Below, one piece after another: positions 10,330 to 20,222 of a DNA stretch of 64,000 nt (positions within the stretch are counted from its first letter, which is position 1; every line of letters starts with the position of its first letter). The notes beneath the pieces were generated by a model, which saw nothing but the letters and a program-made list of their open reading frames with translations, did no database searches and was not told where the DNA came from. Position numbers and translations under genes: made by a program. Source of the DNA: Selaginella moellendorffii (taxonomy: Eukaryota; Streptophyta; Lycopodiopsida; Selaginellales; Selaginellaceae); assembly GCF_000143415.4 (NCBI RefSeq), contig NW_003314378.1:141039-205038 (forward strand), written 5' to 3'.

Positions 10330-11625
10330 CTTTGATGCTCCAGAAATCGCGATCTGGAAATGGGCAGGAGCGTCCGAGAGGATGCGATCCACTGATATCG
10401 CGAATGCGGTGCTGGGGATGTACGCCAAGTGCGGGAGCATGGGCGAGGCATCCAGGTGCGCCGGCGCGATCTGGTGTCGTGGAATTCTCTCATCGCGGGA
10501 ATTGCCGAGAATGGGCAATCGCCTCTCGCGTTGGATCTCTTCCAGATCTCTTCACTTCCTCGCGGCATTGAAGGCGTGCTGTGCCTTGGCATCGAAGGAG
10601 GAATCCACTGCCGCGATGGGCAAATAACTACACCGAGAAGCCTCGCGATTTGGCTGCGCGGACGACGTCTTCGTCGCCACCAACCTGATCGACGCCTACG
10701 CAAAATCTGGCAGCATGGAAGACGCGCAGAGAGCTTTCGATCGAGTGCCTTCGCCGGCCACGCTCCCAATCGAGATGGCGCTGCTGGGCTGCAAATCTTC
10801 TAGCGAATGGATCCTTGCTACACTCCAAACTCTCACACTTTCGTGGCGGTCTTGAGCTCTTGCTTGAGCATCACCGAGAAGGAAGAAGAAGATCATGGGA
10901 TGATTATGATCAAGGTGGTGGCTCTAGAGACTGCTATGGCGATCCATTCTCGAGCAGCTAAACACCACCAAATGTGCTTGTTCGTGGCCAATGCTATGAT
11001 CGAAGTCTACTCCAAGTGTGGAAGCATGGGCGATGCTCGTGGATGCCTTGCCGCGATGTGATCTAATCTCGTGGACGTCTGTCATGTCTGGATACGTCCA
11101 CAACGGTGAGCCCGAGCTTGCCATAGCTCTCTTCGAGGACATGAAACATAGAGGCTTTGCTCCAGACGCTCCAGCTCTCGCAATTGCCCTGAAAGCTTGC
11201 GGCAGCTTGGCGTTGCTCAAGGCCGGGAAGAAACTCCATGCCGAGATTTGCTGGAGAGGTGGAATCCAATCATCCTTGGCTCTGCTCGTAGCTCTCGTGG
11301 ATTTCTATGGTCGATGCGGGAGCATGGGCGATGCCGAGCTCGTACTCTTGCAAGACTCCATCGCCAGTAGAGACATCACCGTGTAGAACTCTCTCATGGC
11401 TGGATACAGTCGCCAAGGAAAGATGGAAATGGTTTCTAGAACTTTTCACCGATTGTAGGACGAGGGCCACAAGCCTGATGCTGCGACGTTTGTCGGAATT
11501 CTCGTGGCTTGCAGCGGTGCCGGGCTGGTTGAAAGTGAGAAGAAGTGTTTCCATGCCATGAAAATCTTGCTCGCCATTGTTGCGGTCCTGCATGATTTGA
11601 TGAGCTCCAAGTATTCTGCAATCCA
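10330..11625 (+). pseudogene. PLS-class PPR protein pseudogene
   Basis: PPR blocks appear in shifting frames: NAVLGMYAKCGSMGEA (10395-), RRDLVSWNSLIAGIAENGQ (10455-), DVFVATNLIDAYAKSGSMED (10660-), LFVANAMIEVYSKCGSMGDA (10978-), LISWTSVMSGYVHNGEPELA (11060-), ALLVALVDFYGRCGSMGDAE (11280-), then the GHKPDAATFVGILVACSGAGLV block (11470-11530) typical of the C-terminal repeats. At least four frame changes occur. A stop at 11385 replaces the Trp of a V-W-N motif (TGG to TAG). It was probably intronless like other plant PLS genes. No E/DYW domain follows. Confidence 0.85.
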
Positions 11626-12449
11626 TTCCTAAAGCCTCCGATCAAACAATTTCATTTCATCAGAACGGTTGAGCGTGCTAAGCTCAACCGTTATATTTGA
11701 GCATATCAAATATAATGTCTTATAATCGATTTGAGCAGATGCCACTCATGGGCATATGCAATCCAAGCAACTGCCATCTTGAAGAACTGATGTTATAGTT
11801 ATGCATAGGCATTCATTTTAAATAAACTGCTGCTTAAAACAATAGTAAAATAAATTTTTATAGTTGATTAATCAATCATCCTATCTTTTATCTCAGGCAG
11901 AATAATATCTATGATGCAAAAAAAATGACAATTATAAAAAAAGGACATCTTATTCAGCCACACTCTATAAATTAACTAAGACCTGGAGCAACCTTAGCTC
12001 TGGAAATCGTAAGTCCATAGAATGCCATATTAATATTAACCTCTAAAGGGCCTTTTAGGGCAACAATAAATTGAAGATTGGCAGTTCAACACAGTGGGTG
12101 TTCTTTCGAATTCCCTCTTGGATTCTTAGTTGATCTCAGTTTCTTGATCTTGCTCCTTGCCAGTTGCTTCAGGTATAGAGAGATTTTCTTTGGTCATCTT
12201 TGGTACACCTTTGGTCAGCAACAAGTGCAAGCCTTGGGTTCTGCAAACTGCACAGAAACTATTCAAGTTAGCAACAAGTGCAAGCCCCAAGGCATCCAAG
12301 TGGGTTGTGCAAACTGCATAGAAACTAGGATAGCCTTCTCTCATCAATCGTCAAGTAAACCAAATAAACTTCTAACAAATAGCTTGTTGTGGTGGACTCA
12401 CACTAAAAAATGTGAATGTGGATGTGGGCATAAAAGATGATGTGGGGTG
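11626..12449. other. Intergenic AT-rich DNA with a short tandem duplication
   Basis: No gene is seen. Between about 12214 and 12330 a unit containing AGCAACAAGTGCAAGCC, GCAAACTGCA and AGAAACT occurs twice, about 60 bp apart. The rest is low-complexity AT-rich sequence. Confidence 0.5.
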
Positions 12450-12965
12450 TTGTGAATGTGACTGTGGGTATCAAAAACTATTTGTTGGTTAATCCTTTCA
12501 GATATTTTTTCTTTATTGCCACAATGACAAGAAGTTAATATTGTTAAACCCTTTATCAATCCCTTTGAGTTACCTAGGCATTTCATTTAGACCAGACGAG
12601 CATAAGGATGAAATTCCTACATACTATTAGCTAAACATATTTAGCCTAGTAAGGAGTTTTTGTTTCATTATGTCTTGCACTGGCTAGTAATAAGAACCCT
12701 CACATATTAAGATTAGTCCTTTAATATCCCTAGATAATAGCTTACTGTGTTTGCCAAACACCCTTGCTATTATACACTTTATGTTAGTTCCATTCGGTCT
12801 TAATTGCTATTTATGGAAAGTGTTTAAATTTGCTAATTTGGCATATTTATGGAATGTAGAGATTGTCTTGAACACAATAGTGTTTGTCCCATGACCAAAT
12901 CTAGCACCATTCCATATTTAATAAGTTTCAAGTTATAACTCTTGATATTAAAGGTGGTGTAAGTG
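12450..12965. repeat. Long direct repeat, copy A (LTR-like)
   Basis: About 500 bp matches copy B at 14440-14985 in the same orientation. Shared blocks include TGTTTGCCAAACACCC, CTATTTATGGAAAGTGT/CTATTTATAGAAAGTGT, TTGTCTTGAACACAATAGTG and TTTGTCCCATG. The copies are clearly diverged (substitutions plus several indels). They enclose about 1.5 kb with no recognisable pol gene. A degenerate LTR pair or an old segmental duplication both fit. Confidence 0.75.
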
Positions 12966-13924
12966 ACTAAATTTTCCATTTTACTTTAATCACTTAACCA
13001 CACTAGAGAAGTCTCACTTACAACCTCTATAAATCCTATTTCCTAACTTGGGATATACTAGCCCTATGAAGAGCATCTATACCACTTAACCTTTGCATTT
13101 GGTCCAAGTGCCCCATGTGTTCAATCCCATGATTAACATTCAAAGGTACTACTAATATATTAACCCATTATGCTAAGGCCATACCCATTCATGCTTGTCA
13201 CATTAGTAGTCCAAAATCACCTATATCACAATTCTATCTTTAAAAAATTAAACCATTTATCCATGAGTGGTCATCCTTTGATCACACCTTAGCACCCTTA
13301 GGATGCCATAACATATAAGGAACACCCTTCCCCAATGTCCCTTCTTCCATCTCTACCAAATCCCTCTTCATCCATGATCATGCTTACCAATACTGCCACT
13401 AGGTCAAGGCCCAAAGGCTTGACCACTAAGTCCCACAATCCTCTGGGACTTCTTTATTATGTGACCGTATCCTTCCATAAAACTACTCTTCTTCTTTTCC
13501 ACAGTTTGGGACTTTGGGATGACAGTTGAAACACTATGGCCCTATGTGAGACTTATGGGTACTCTCCCCACCTTCTGCTTTTGAGTGTCCTGGCCATGGG
13601 ACTAGAGTGAGGTTCTATTGAGCCACACTAAATATCCAAGTAGGTAGTGCTACCCACACTTAGACTGAGAGTATCGACTTTTCGATCTTTTAGGGGAACT
13701 AAAGCCAACTTTTGAACATTTCACTAAGTTACCCTGTTTGTTGGTATGTATTCACTTTAGTCTTAGACTCCTCGGTGGATATATCATCACCCAACATGTG
13801 GGCATAGCCCTCCTAAGTCACACTAGAGTTTCCTAGCTAAATTGGTTCTATTGGAGTCCAATCCCCACACTCTTTTTACTATACTTTTGGAACCCCTTGC
13901 AGTCCCCCGCCCCAATAGCCAACA
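12966..13924. other. Internal spacer between the long direct repeats
   Basis: AT-rich DNA with no recognised coding motif. The frame at 13335-13529 has no family resemblance. If the flanking repeats are LTRs, this would be the gutted interior of the element. Confidence 0.4.
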
Positions 13925-14365
13925 ACTTATATTAGTATTCAGACTCAAACTCGGACTTGGACTCAATCTGGGTCTCGAACTTGGACTTGGTCTTGGTCTC
14001 GGTCTTGGTCTCGGTCTCATCTCGGTCTCATTTGGGGTCCATCTCAAACTCCATCTTGGATCCATCTCGGACTCCATCTATGGGTTTATCTTGGACTCTA
14101 TCTTAGACTCCATCTCAAGTCCATCTCAGGTCTATCTCAGACTCCATCTCGGACTCCATCTCAAGTCCATTTCAAACTCCATCTCAGGTCCATCTCAAAC
14201 TCTATCTCGGACTCCATTTTAAATGCATCTTAGACTCTATCTCGGATCTACCTTGAACTCCATCTTGGACTCCATCTTGGGTCCATCTTGAGTCCATTTT
14301 GGCTCCATCTTGGCTCCATCTCGGACTCTATCTCGGGTCTATCTCGAGTCCATCTTATATCCATC
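13925..14365. repeat. Minisatellite of 12-bp-like units (CTCCATCTCGGA type)
   Basis: About 430 bp of variants of CTCCATCTCGGA, CTCCATCTCAAG and GGTCTTGGTCTC follow in tandem. It lies inside the pair of long direct repeats. Translation gives artificial GLGLGLG and LDSILDSIS runs, so the long frame over it is not a gene. Confidence 0.85.
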
Positions 14366-14439
14366 TCAACACTTCCACGTGTTAGTTATTAGTCCTTTTG
14401 TGTCCCTTTTCTAAAAATTCACTTATTATTTGCTTTGTT

Positions 14440-14985
14440 GTCGCAAATATGACTTTGAGTATCGAAAGTTACCTGTCGGCCAATCCTTATGGACACTTTT
14501 TCTTACTACCATGATGGCAGGAGGTCTATATTGCTGGTTCCCTTTATCATCCCCTCTTGTTCAAGTGTTAGTTTACTGGGCTTAGCACCTGTACTTAGTC
14601 AAATGGACATAAAGTAGAAACTTCTATGTGTTTCTAGTTGAGCATACTCGGCCTAGCTCTTAGTTCTCTTTTGCTTTGTTTTGCACTGGCTTGATAAGAA
14701 CCCTCGCATATTGAGATTAATCCCTCAATATTGCTGGATGATAATTTACCGTGTTTGCCAAACACCCTCGCTATTATGCCCTTTGTGTTAGTCTCATTTT
14801 AATCCCAATTACTATTTATAGAAAGTGTCCAGATTTGCTCATTTGGCATATCTACGAAATGTAAAAATTGTCTTGAACACAATAGTGTTTGTCCCATGTC
14901 CAAATTCGCAATCTAAAAATGTTCCATATTTAGTAAGTTTTGAGTTTGTCCTAGAGACTAACTCCTAATACTAAGGGAGGCTTGG
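14440..14985. repeat. Long direct repeat, copy B (LTR-like)
   Basis: Second copy of the 12450-12965 repeat, offset by about 2.0 kb. It carries the same series TTGCACTGGCTTGATAAGAACCC, GTTTGCCAAACACCCTCGC and TTGTCTTGAACACAATAGTG. Divergence from copy A suggests an old event. Confidence 0.75.
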
Positions 14986-15012
14986 GGTGAAAGCTCAAAG
15001 TGTGTGTTCCTC

Positions 15013-15037
15013 GGGGGGGGGGGGGGGGGGGGGGGGG
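15013..15037. repeat. Homopolymer tract G25
   Basis: Twenty-five consecutive G on the plus strand, just after copy B of the long direct repeat. Such tracts can form stacked quadruplexes and are prone to length errors in sequencing, so the exact length is uncertain. Confidence 0.9.
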
Positions 15038-15514
15038 ATATGAGGGGTTTTAAATGTATAGTAGTGGGTAGGTTGGGCATGGCTGACCAACCTGAGGCAT
15101 AGTCTAGCTCTTGCTTGCATGCCTATCCTTGTTTTGCATTTGGCTTGGGTCTAAGCCCAAACTCCACACCATGCTAGCTGGTGGAGTACCCATGTTCTCG
15201 CGTTACACCACCAGTATGCTGAAATAGCGCCAAAATCCATTTAGCTCCGTTTTACGTGCTAGTCCTGGCATTGGGATGTTGGATACTCTATGACTATTCC
15301 AAGTCGCTCCAAGCTCCTGTCCCTTCACTCCTTGGGCTGTATGCTCGGGAGTTGCTCCGTGGTTTGGTTTCATCACTTCTTGGCATCATGTTTGGGGGTT
15401 TAGCACTGTTCCTTTGTTTAGTGGCCCAAGGTCCTAAACCTTGGGTTCCACACCATTCTCTTATGGACACGTGGCATATGACACATGGCACATAGAGGGT
15501 CTAGGTTCCGTCAA

Positions 15515-15770
15515 CTTATGGTGCGATTCACTTATCCAACCAACAAAGTTAGACCTGAGACCCAAGCTCTTGAATTTGGACTTCTCGGGAAGTCACCCAA
15601 CCCAATACTATTCAAACCCAAAGACGCTTAACCCTAATTATCCCAAGACCCTTAATTGATTGGAAAAGGGGGTGCACTTTTATTCATAGGCCCTTTCCCT
15701 TTATATTTGAACCCCTATAGATCGTCTCTTAAGTTGTTCATTCCCTTTGGTTACTTACAGAGACTAGTTG
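15515..15770 (+). repeat. Inverted repeat, left arm (LTR-like)
   Basis: About 250 bp whose reverse complement matches 16120-16365: CTGTAAGTAACCAAAGGGAA, GTGCACCCCCTTTCCAA, AAGGGTCTTGGGATA, TTAGGGTTAAGC and TTTGGGTTTGAATAGTA all recur in order. The arms are about 350 bp apart. Confidence 0.8.
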
Positions 15771-16119
15771 CTCAATTTTATTGGATAGTACTCGCTAAGA
15801 CGTATCCTCTAATACCAAATGTAGCACACGTGGTTTTTACCCTTTATCCTATAGTGATTATTATAGGATAACACCACATTGATCATTTTGTTCGAAAACC
15901 ATTTCTTTTCTATAAGCCAATACAAACTATTGAAAGGGATGGAGTTGACTTTAATTAATTTAAATTTTAGTATGTAGTTTGTATGATGTGGCTTGAAAGG
16001 GATGTTGAGTTCTTAAGGGCTAAAACAATTAAATTGGATAGAGTCTAAAGTTGATGCAAAAAAGTGGTTGTAACACTTTTCTAGAAAGGTGACTCTTGTG
16101 CTTTTTTTATATTAGTGTA

Positions 16120-16365
16120 AGTAACCAAAGGGAACGACTTAAAAGACGATCCAATGGAGTTCAAATATATAAGGAAAAAGCCCATGAACAAGAGTGCACC
16201 CCCTTTCCAAATGGTTAAGGGTCTTGGGATATTTAGGGTTAAGCATCCTTGGGTTTGAATAGTACTGGGCTGGGTAACCTCCAGTTTAAATTCAGGAGCT
16301 TACATTTGGTATCGGAGCAGTCTCAAGTCCAACTCTGTTGATTGGCTAAGGGAATTACACCACAT
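16120..16365 (-). repeat. Inverted repeat, right arm (LTR-like end)
   Basis: Mirror partner of 15515-15770. Its similarity continues past an LTR-like end (GAGCTTACA, about 16297-16305) into sequence after the primer-site-like motif at 16308. Two head-to-head LTR-type fragments, or a folded-back insertion, would give this layout. Confidence 0.75.
16308..16319 (+). other. Retrotransposon primer-binding-site-like motif
   Basis: TGGTATCGGAGC differs at one base from TGGTATCAGAGC, the usual plant LTR-retrotransposon primer site complementary to the 3' end of initiator tRNA-Met. It follows an LTR-like CA end by two bases, which is the expected place. No gag/pol is readable downstream. Confidence 0.55.
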
Positions 16366-16565
16366 GATGATTGAGTTTACAATTTAGGAGCTTACAATTA
16401 AGTGGTAGATTGCATTTTGCATTTCATCAGACTTTATGAGAGTAGGGAGTTCTTATTAATCTTGATTTGGTCTTAGTAGCTTAATTTGAGCTTAGTTTAG
16501 CTGTTTAAAGTTAAGATATTAGTACCTATATTATAACTTTGTCTATAAGGAGGTTTTGTACTAAT

Positions 16566-16718
16566 ATGAGTCCATCTCATGATGTTGGAACGAGGAAGAA
16601 GACGACTGCAATGCGGCACTTGGCAGAAGTGATCCTTCTTCTTGGGGGATCATCCATCGATTCTGTGGTAGCACAGCTTCCATCAGATGGATTGATCGAG
16701 CAATTGCTTACTTATCAG
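16566..16718 (+). other. Exon-like open segment of unknown origin
   Basis: From ATG at 16566 a 51-codon frame with normal protein composition (RHLAEVILLLGGSSIDSVVAQ) ends at a good donor, CAG|GTAAAG. It sits 70 bp upstream of CSP41A and 250 bp downstream of the primer-site-like motif. It could be a captured exon, a 5' exon of an unknown transcript, or a retroelement remnant. I do not recognise the family. Confidence 0.3.
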
Positions 16719-16788
16719 GTAAAGAAATTCCAAAATCTCCTCATTTTATTTTTCCCTTCCATCTTGGCTAAGGTGCATGTGAGCGGCG

Positions 16789-18296
16789 ATGGCGCTCTCT
16801 CTCCAATTCCCGGTCTCCACGCCCCGGCAAGCATCACTGGAGATTTCAAAGCTAACGCCCGGCTACATTGCATCGTCCTTCTCCTTGCAATCTCCTTCCA
16901 CTTCTTCGCTCCATTCTCTCGGCACAAGCAGCAGCATTGCCATGGCCGTGAAGAAGAGCTCGAGAAGATGGAGAGCAGCGAAGACGGTGGCGATGGCGGC
17001 AGCCGCTAACGAGGTGTCGAATCGCAAGGTACTGATTGTCAACACCAATTCCGGTGGACACGCCGTGATTGGCTTCTGGCTTGCCAAAGATCTCGTCGCT
17101 GCTGGCCACGAAGTTACTGTCATGACTGTCGGTGAGGAGAGCTCGGATAAGATGAAGAAGCCACCATTCTCGCGGTTCTCGGTATGTTCTTGACCATGTC
17201 TTCTGTATATTCGTGCTTCCTCTTCCGTTTTTTCTTTGCAGGAACTGCGAGATCTTGGAGTATCAACTGTGTGGGGCGATCCGAAAGACGTTGGAGCAGC
17301 CGTGGGTGGCAAATCATTCCATGCCGTTTTGGACAACAATGGAAAAGATTTGGATGCTGTGAAGTATGTGATCATCGTTCTCGTCTTAGAGAATGAAGTT
17401 GGCTGGTTTTTTTGCAGGCCTGTTGTGGACTGGGCGAAATCTCAAGGTGTGGAGCAATTCTTGTTCATCAGCAGCGCAGGAATCTACAAAACTAGTGACG
17501 AGCCTCCGCACCTCGAAGGGGTAAGAAACCTCCACTTTCTCTCTTTTCTTTCTCGCTTCTCAGCTCAAGCGAATTGCTGCAAACAGGATCCTGTGAAAGC
17601 GGACGCAGGCCACGTCGGTGTGGAGGACTACATTTCAAAATTGGCTTTCAAGTTTTGCTCCTCGTTTAGACCCCAGTACATGACTGGCTCCGGGAACAAC
17701 AAGGACTGCGAGGAATGGTTTTTCGACAGTAAGTTTTTCCTCCTTCCGTTCGTGTTTCAAGGGATCATGAAAACTTCTTGGACAGGAATTGTTAGAGACA
17801 AGCCCGTCCCAATACCTTCTCCGGGCATCCGAGTGACAAACATTGCTCATGTATCCGACTTATCGAGCATGATAACACTGGCGATTGGGAAACCGAGCGC
17901 GTCCAACGCTACCATCTTCAATGCTGTGAGCGACCACGCTGTTACTTTCGATGGTCTCGTCCGGTTGTGCGCTAGAGCTGCAGCGAAAGAAGCGAAGATC
18001 GTCCACTACGACGCCAAAGCTCTGGGAATCGATGCGAAGAAGGCATTTCCTTTCCGAAACATGGTATGCCCAACCTTTGATTATTTTGGTTCTCATATTT
18101 TTCTTTCGTTGCTTGCGCTGATGTATAGCATTTCTATGCGGAACCAAGAGCAGCAAAGGAGAAGCTCGGGTGGACGAGCTCGATAAATCTCTCAGAAGCA
18201 TTGAAGGAGAGGTACGAGGAGTACATCAAAATTGGGAGAGACAAGAAGGATATCAAGTTTGAGATCGATGATACCATTCTGAGCAAAGTCGGATAG
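16789..18296 (+). CDS. CSP41A: Chloroplast stem-loop RNA-binding protein CSP41A
   Basis: Atypical SDR-family plastid protein that binds and cleaves stem-loop RNA and supports plastid rRNA/mRNA stability. The six exons 16789-17181, 17242-17363, 17418-17520, 17587-17728, 17786-18063 and 18129-18296 give an intact frame of 401 aa. The first 75 or so residues are a Ser-rich transit peptide. Then come the nucleotide-fold start [42 protein letters not shown], the [11 protein letters not shown] block, the [20 protein letters not shown] block, [36 protein letters not shown] and the C-terminal [14 protein letters not shown]. All five introns are 53-66 nt. The match to the plant family is end to end. 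Confidence 0.95.
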
Positions 18297-18521
18297 ACAT
18301 TGCTTTGCCAAATGGTTCTTCCATACGACGTGGTCAGTAGTATCTCGTCTCAGAGAAACAGTGATGTCACTTTCAGATCGAAGGATGTTTGAGCTTCTCT
18401 GAGTTTTTTCTGAAAGCCTCGCGATTTCTTCCTGACTTGCTAAACTACAAATGAAGGTACTCTATAATCGGGAAAAAGGTCTACGTTGGCTTACGAGGAC
18501 AATTAGGGTTGGTGAAGCTTG

Positions 18522-18890
18522 ATGGATCTCGAAACCAGATGTAGGATTTTAGTACACGATCTCCTCAACTTCGAGAGCGAGGAGGCGCAGGCGAGGCTTT
18601 CCTTCGATCCAGCAGCGCGATCTTTCCTCTCTCGGGCTTATTTTGCCCCAGAGGAGGTGGACAAACTCAGCAAGACGCAGACTAGCGAGGGCAAAACATT
18701 GGGCGAGGCGCTGGAGGAGGTTTTGGAGCGGAAGAAGGGCAAGGGGGACTACCAGCTGTGCACGTCACACGACATCGCGCCCATCTTGCAACAGGCGCTC
18801 GGCATCCACAGGGATTTCCAAAAGAATCCAGCGTTTAAGAAGGCCTTGAAGGCATTCAACAAGGAATGGAAGAAGAGAAAACCTTTGTAA
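18522..18890 (+). CDS. Small conserved-looking protein, unrecognised
   Basis: An intronless 122-aa frame from ATG 18522 to TAA 18890, charged and predicted helical, with GKTLGEALEEVLERKKGKG in the middle and a Lys-rich end (AFNKEWKKRKPL). It has no membrane segment or signal peptide. The codon use and length look genic, and it lies 226 bp downstream of CSP41A on the same strand. I do not recognise the family. Confidence 0.5.
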   Translation: MDLETRCRILVHDLLNFESEEAQARLSFDPAARSFLSRAYFAPEEVDKLSKTQTSEGKTLGEALEEVLERKKGKGDYQLCTSHDIAPILQQALGIHRDFQKNPAFKKALKAFNKEWKKRKPL

Positions 18891-18916
18891 AGACTGCTTT
18901 GTAAAAATTACAAGTA

Positions 18917-19142
18917 ATCGGCCAGAATCGAACCCGTAACGTATGCTTTGAGAAACCGAGGTCTTAACCGGCTGGTCTAAGTTGTTTTAGTGAGCTAGCG
19001 AACCAGAACAAGGGCTAGTTAAAAGCAAGATTTTGCATAAAAGTCCTTGTTGAGTGGACCCTTCGGGATCGAACCCGGGTCTTGTACAACGGTTTACCTC
19101 TACACTTACCTGATAGCCATCATCTCAGCAACCGGGTTCCAG
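18917..19142 (-). mobile_element. Dimeric tRNA-derived SINE-like repeat, copy 1
   Basis: On the minus strand two tRNA-like modules follow each other. The first begins GGAACCCGGTTGCTGAGATG and has a perfect B box GGGTTCGATCCC. The second has an A-box-like TTAGACCAGCCGGTTAAGACC and a B-box-like GGGTTCGATTCTGG. The spacing of the A-like and B boxes matches an internal RNA polymerase III promoter. Neither module folds as a full tRNA by eye (no complete acceptor pairing plus anticodon arm). A near-identical copy is at 19998-20222. Confidence 0.6.
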
Positions 19143-19854
19143 TATTAAAAAAATCATACCATGTACTTGAACCATGTGACAGGGGTCTTTGCGAAATCCA
19201 TGGCGTTTTTGTTAGATCGCCCACCAGACGAGATTATCCCCCGCATTCGTGCTGCTCGGCGTTTCGTCCTTGGCAAAGCCCCCTTATGGGTTGTGGAGTT
19301 AGAAGGACTGAAGGAATCGATCATCGTGGTAATGGATCGTCAGAGTTATGGCCTGGGTTGCAATAGAAACTCGCAGAGCAATCTCCACAGCCACAGGAGC
19401 TTTGGGATCTTCTGCTGGTGTGAATCTCATCAGTCCCAAAACTCCACGTTTTGGCAATCCAACGAAACCTGTAGCGTGTGGCCATACAAACGAACATACC
19501 TCGGTGTGATCACTCACTCGAAAATCTCTACTTTACGAGTGGAGTGAATCATCTTCCGAGTGTGTGGTTCTCGGCTGCTACTCTCTGTTTTTTCAGTAAG
19601 CATTCTTCTGTTTGCTACTACTTGTTTGGTAATTTGGTTTGCAAGCTTAAGCTCTTGAAACTGATGAAATCTGGCACCAGGGGTGCTTGCCCTGAAAAGA
19701 GTCTTTCTTCTGAAAGGGTAGGCTGAGATGAGACCCTCACGACCTGATCAGGATAATTCCTGAGAAGGGAGTGTGCCGACGCTGTATTTTATTTTTCTGT
19801 GCAGTCGCACAGAATCGAACTTGTGCACCGTATCTCAGATATCCAAGTTGAATC
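19143..19854. other. Spacer between SINE-like copies, with gene scraps
   Basis: Two open segments look exon-like but belong to no family I know: plus strand about 19161-19345 (AFLLDRPPDEIIPRIRAARR) and minus strand about 19517-19299 (HATGFVGLPKRGVLGLMRF). The motif GACGAGATTATCCC and the flanking CATACCATGTA also occur after SINE copy 2 (20236-20275), so part of this stretch was duplicated with it. Another B-box-like GAATCGAAC is at 19811. Confidence 0.35.
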
Positions 19855-19940
19855 GAGGATGATAATGGGCAACCGAGCGCGTCCAACTTCAATGGTGTGA
19901 GCGACCACCCAAAGCAGGCATTTCCTTCCCGAATTTAAAT
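19855..19940 (+). pseudogene. Scrap of CSP41A exon 5
   Basis: The segment GGGCAACCGAGCGCGTCCAAC, then TTCAATG-TGTGAGCGACCAC and GGCATTTCCTTCCCGAA matches CSP41A exon 5 (17885-17940 and 18040-18056), with the sequence between deleted. It lies 1.6 kb downstream of the end of the intact gene. It contains only exon sequence but is too short to tell a retro-copy from a local duplication. Confidence 0.75.
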
Positions 19941-19997
19941 TGAATTATTCTACTTTGTAAAAACTTATTGTTTCCTTTATTCTTTATTCTATTTTAA

Positions 19998-20222
19998 GTT
20001 AGTATTGGCAAGAATCGAACCGGAAACGAATGCTTTGAGAAACCGAGGTTCTAACTGACTGGTCTAAGTTGTTTTACTGAGCTAGCGAGGGCTATATAAA
20101 AAGCGAGAATTTTGCATAAAAGTCCTTGTTGAGTGGACCCTTCGGCATCGAACCCGGGTCTTGTACAACGGTTTACCTCTACACTTACCTGATAGCCATC
20201 ATCTCAGCAACCGGGTTCCAAT
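19998..20222 (-). mobile_element. Dimeric tRNA-derived SINE-like repeat, copy 2
   Basis: Direct repeat of 18917-19142, about 90 percent alike. The block from TTTTGCATAAAAGTCCTTGTTGAGTGGACCC to CATCTCAGCAACCGGGTTCCA is almost identical. The copies differ mainly by a short indel after GAGCTAGCGA. The A-rich stretch beyond the 20222 end (AATAAAAAAATATCATACCATGTA) is also shared with copy 1. Confidence 0.6.

Noticed and set aside
13842-14222. Open frame of 126 codons with GLGLGLG and LDSILDS runs
   Set aside because: It is a translation of the 12-bp minisatellite; no domain, no flanking gene signals.
12450-14985. CRISPR-like or satellite array
   Set aside because: Only two long diverged copies and a simple 12-mer array; no regularly spaced short repeats, and the genome is a plant's.
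18917-19110. True tRNA genes on the minus strand
   Set aside because: A- and B-box motifs are present but no full cloverleaf with acceptor pairing and a readable anticodon arm could be drawn, so I call them SINE modules.
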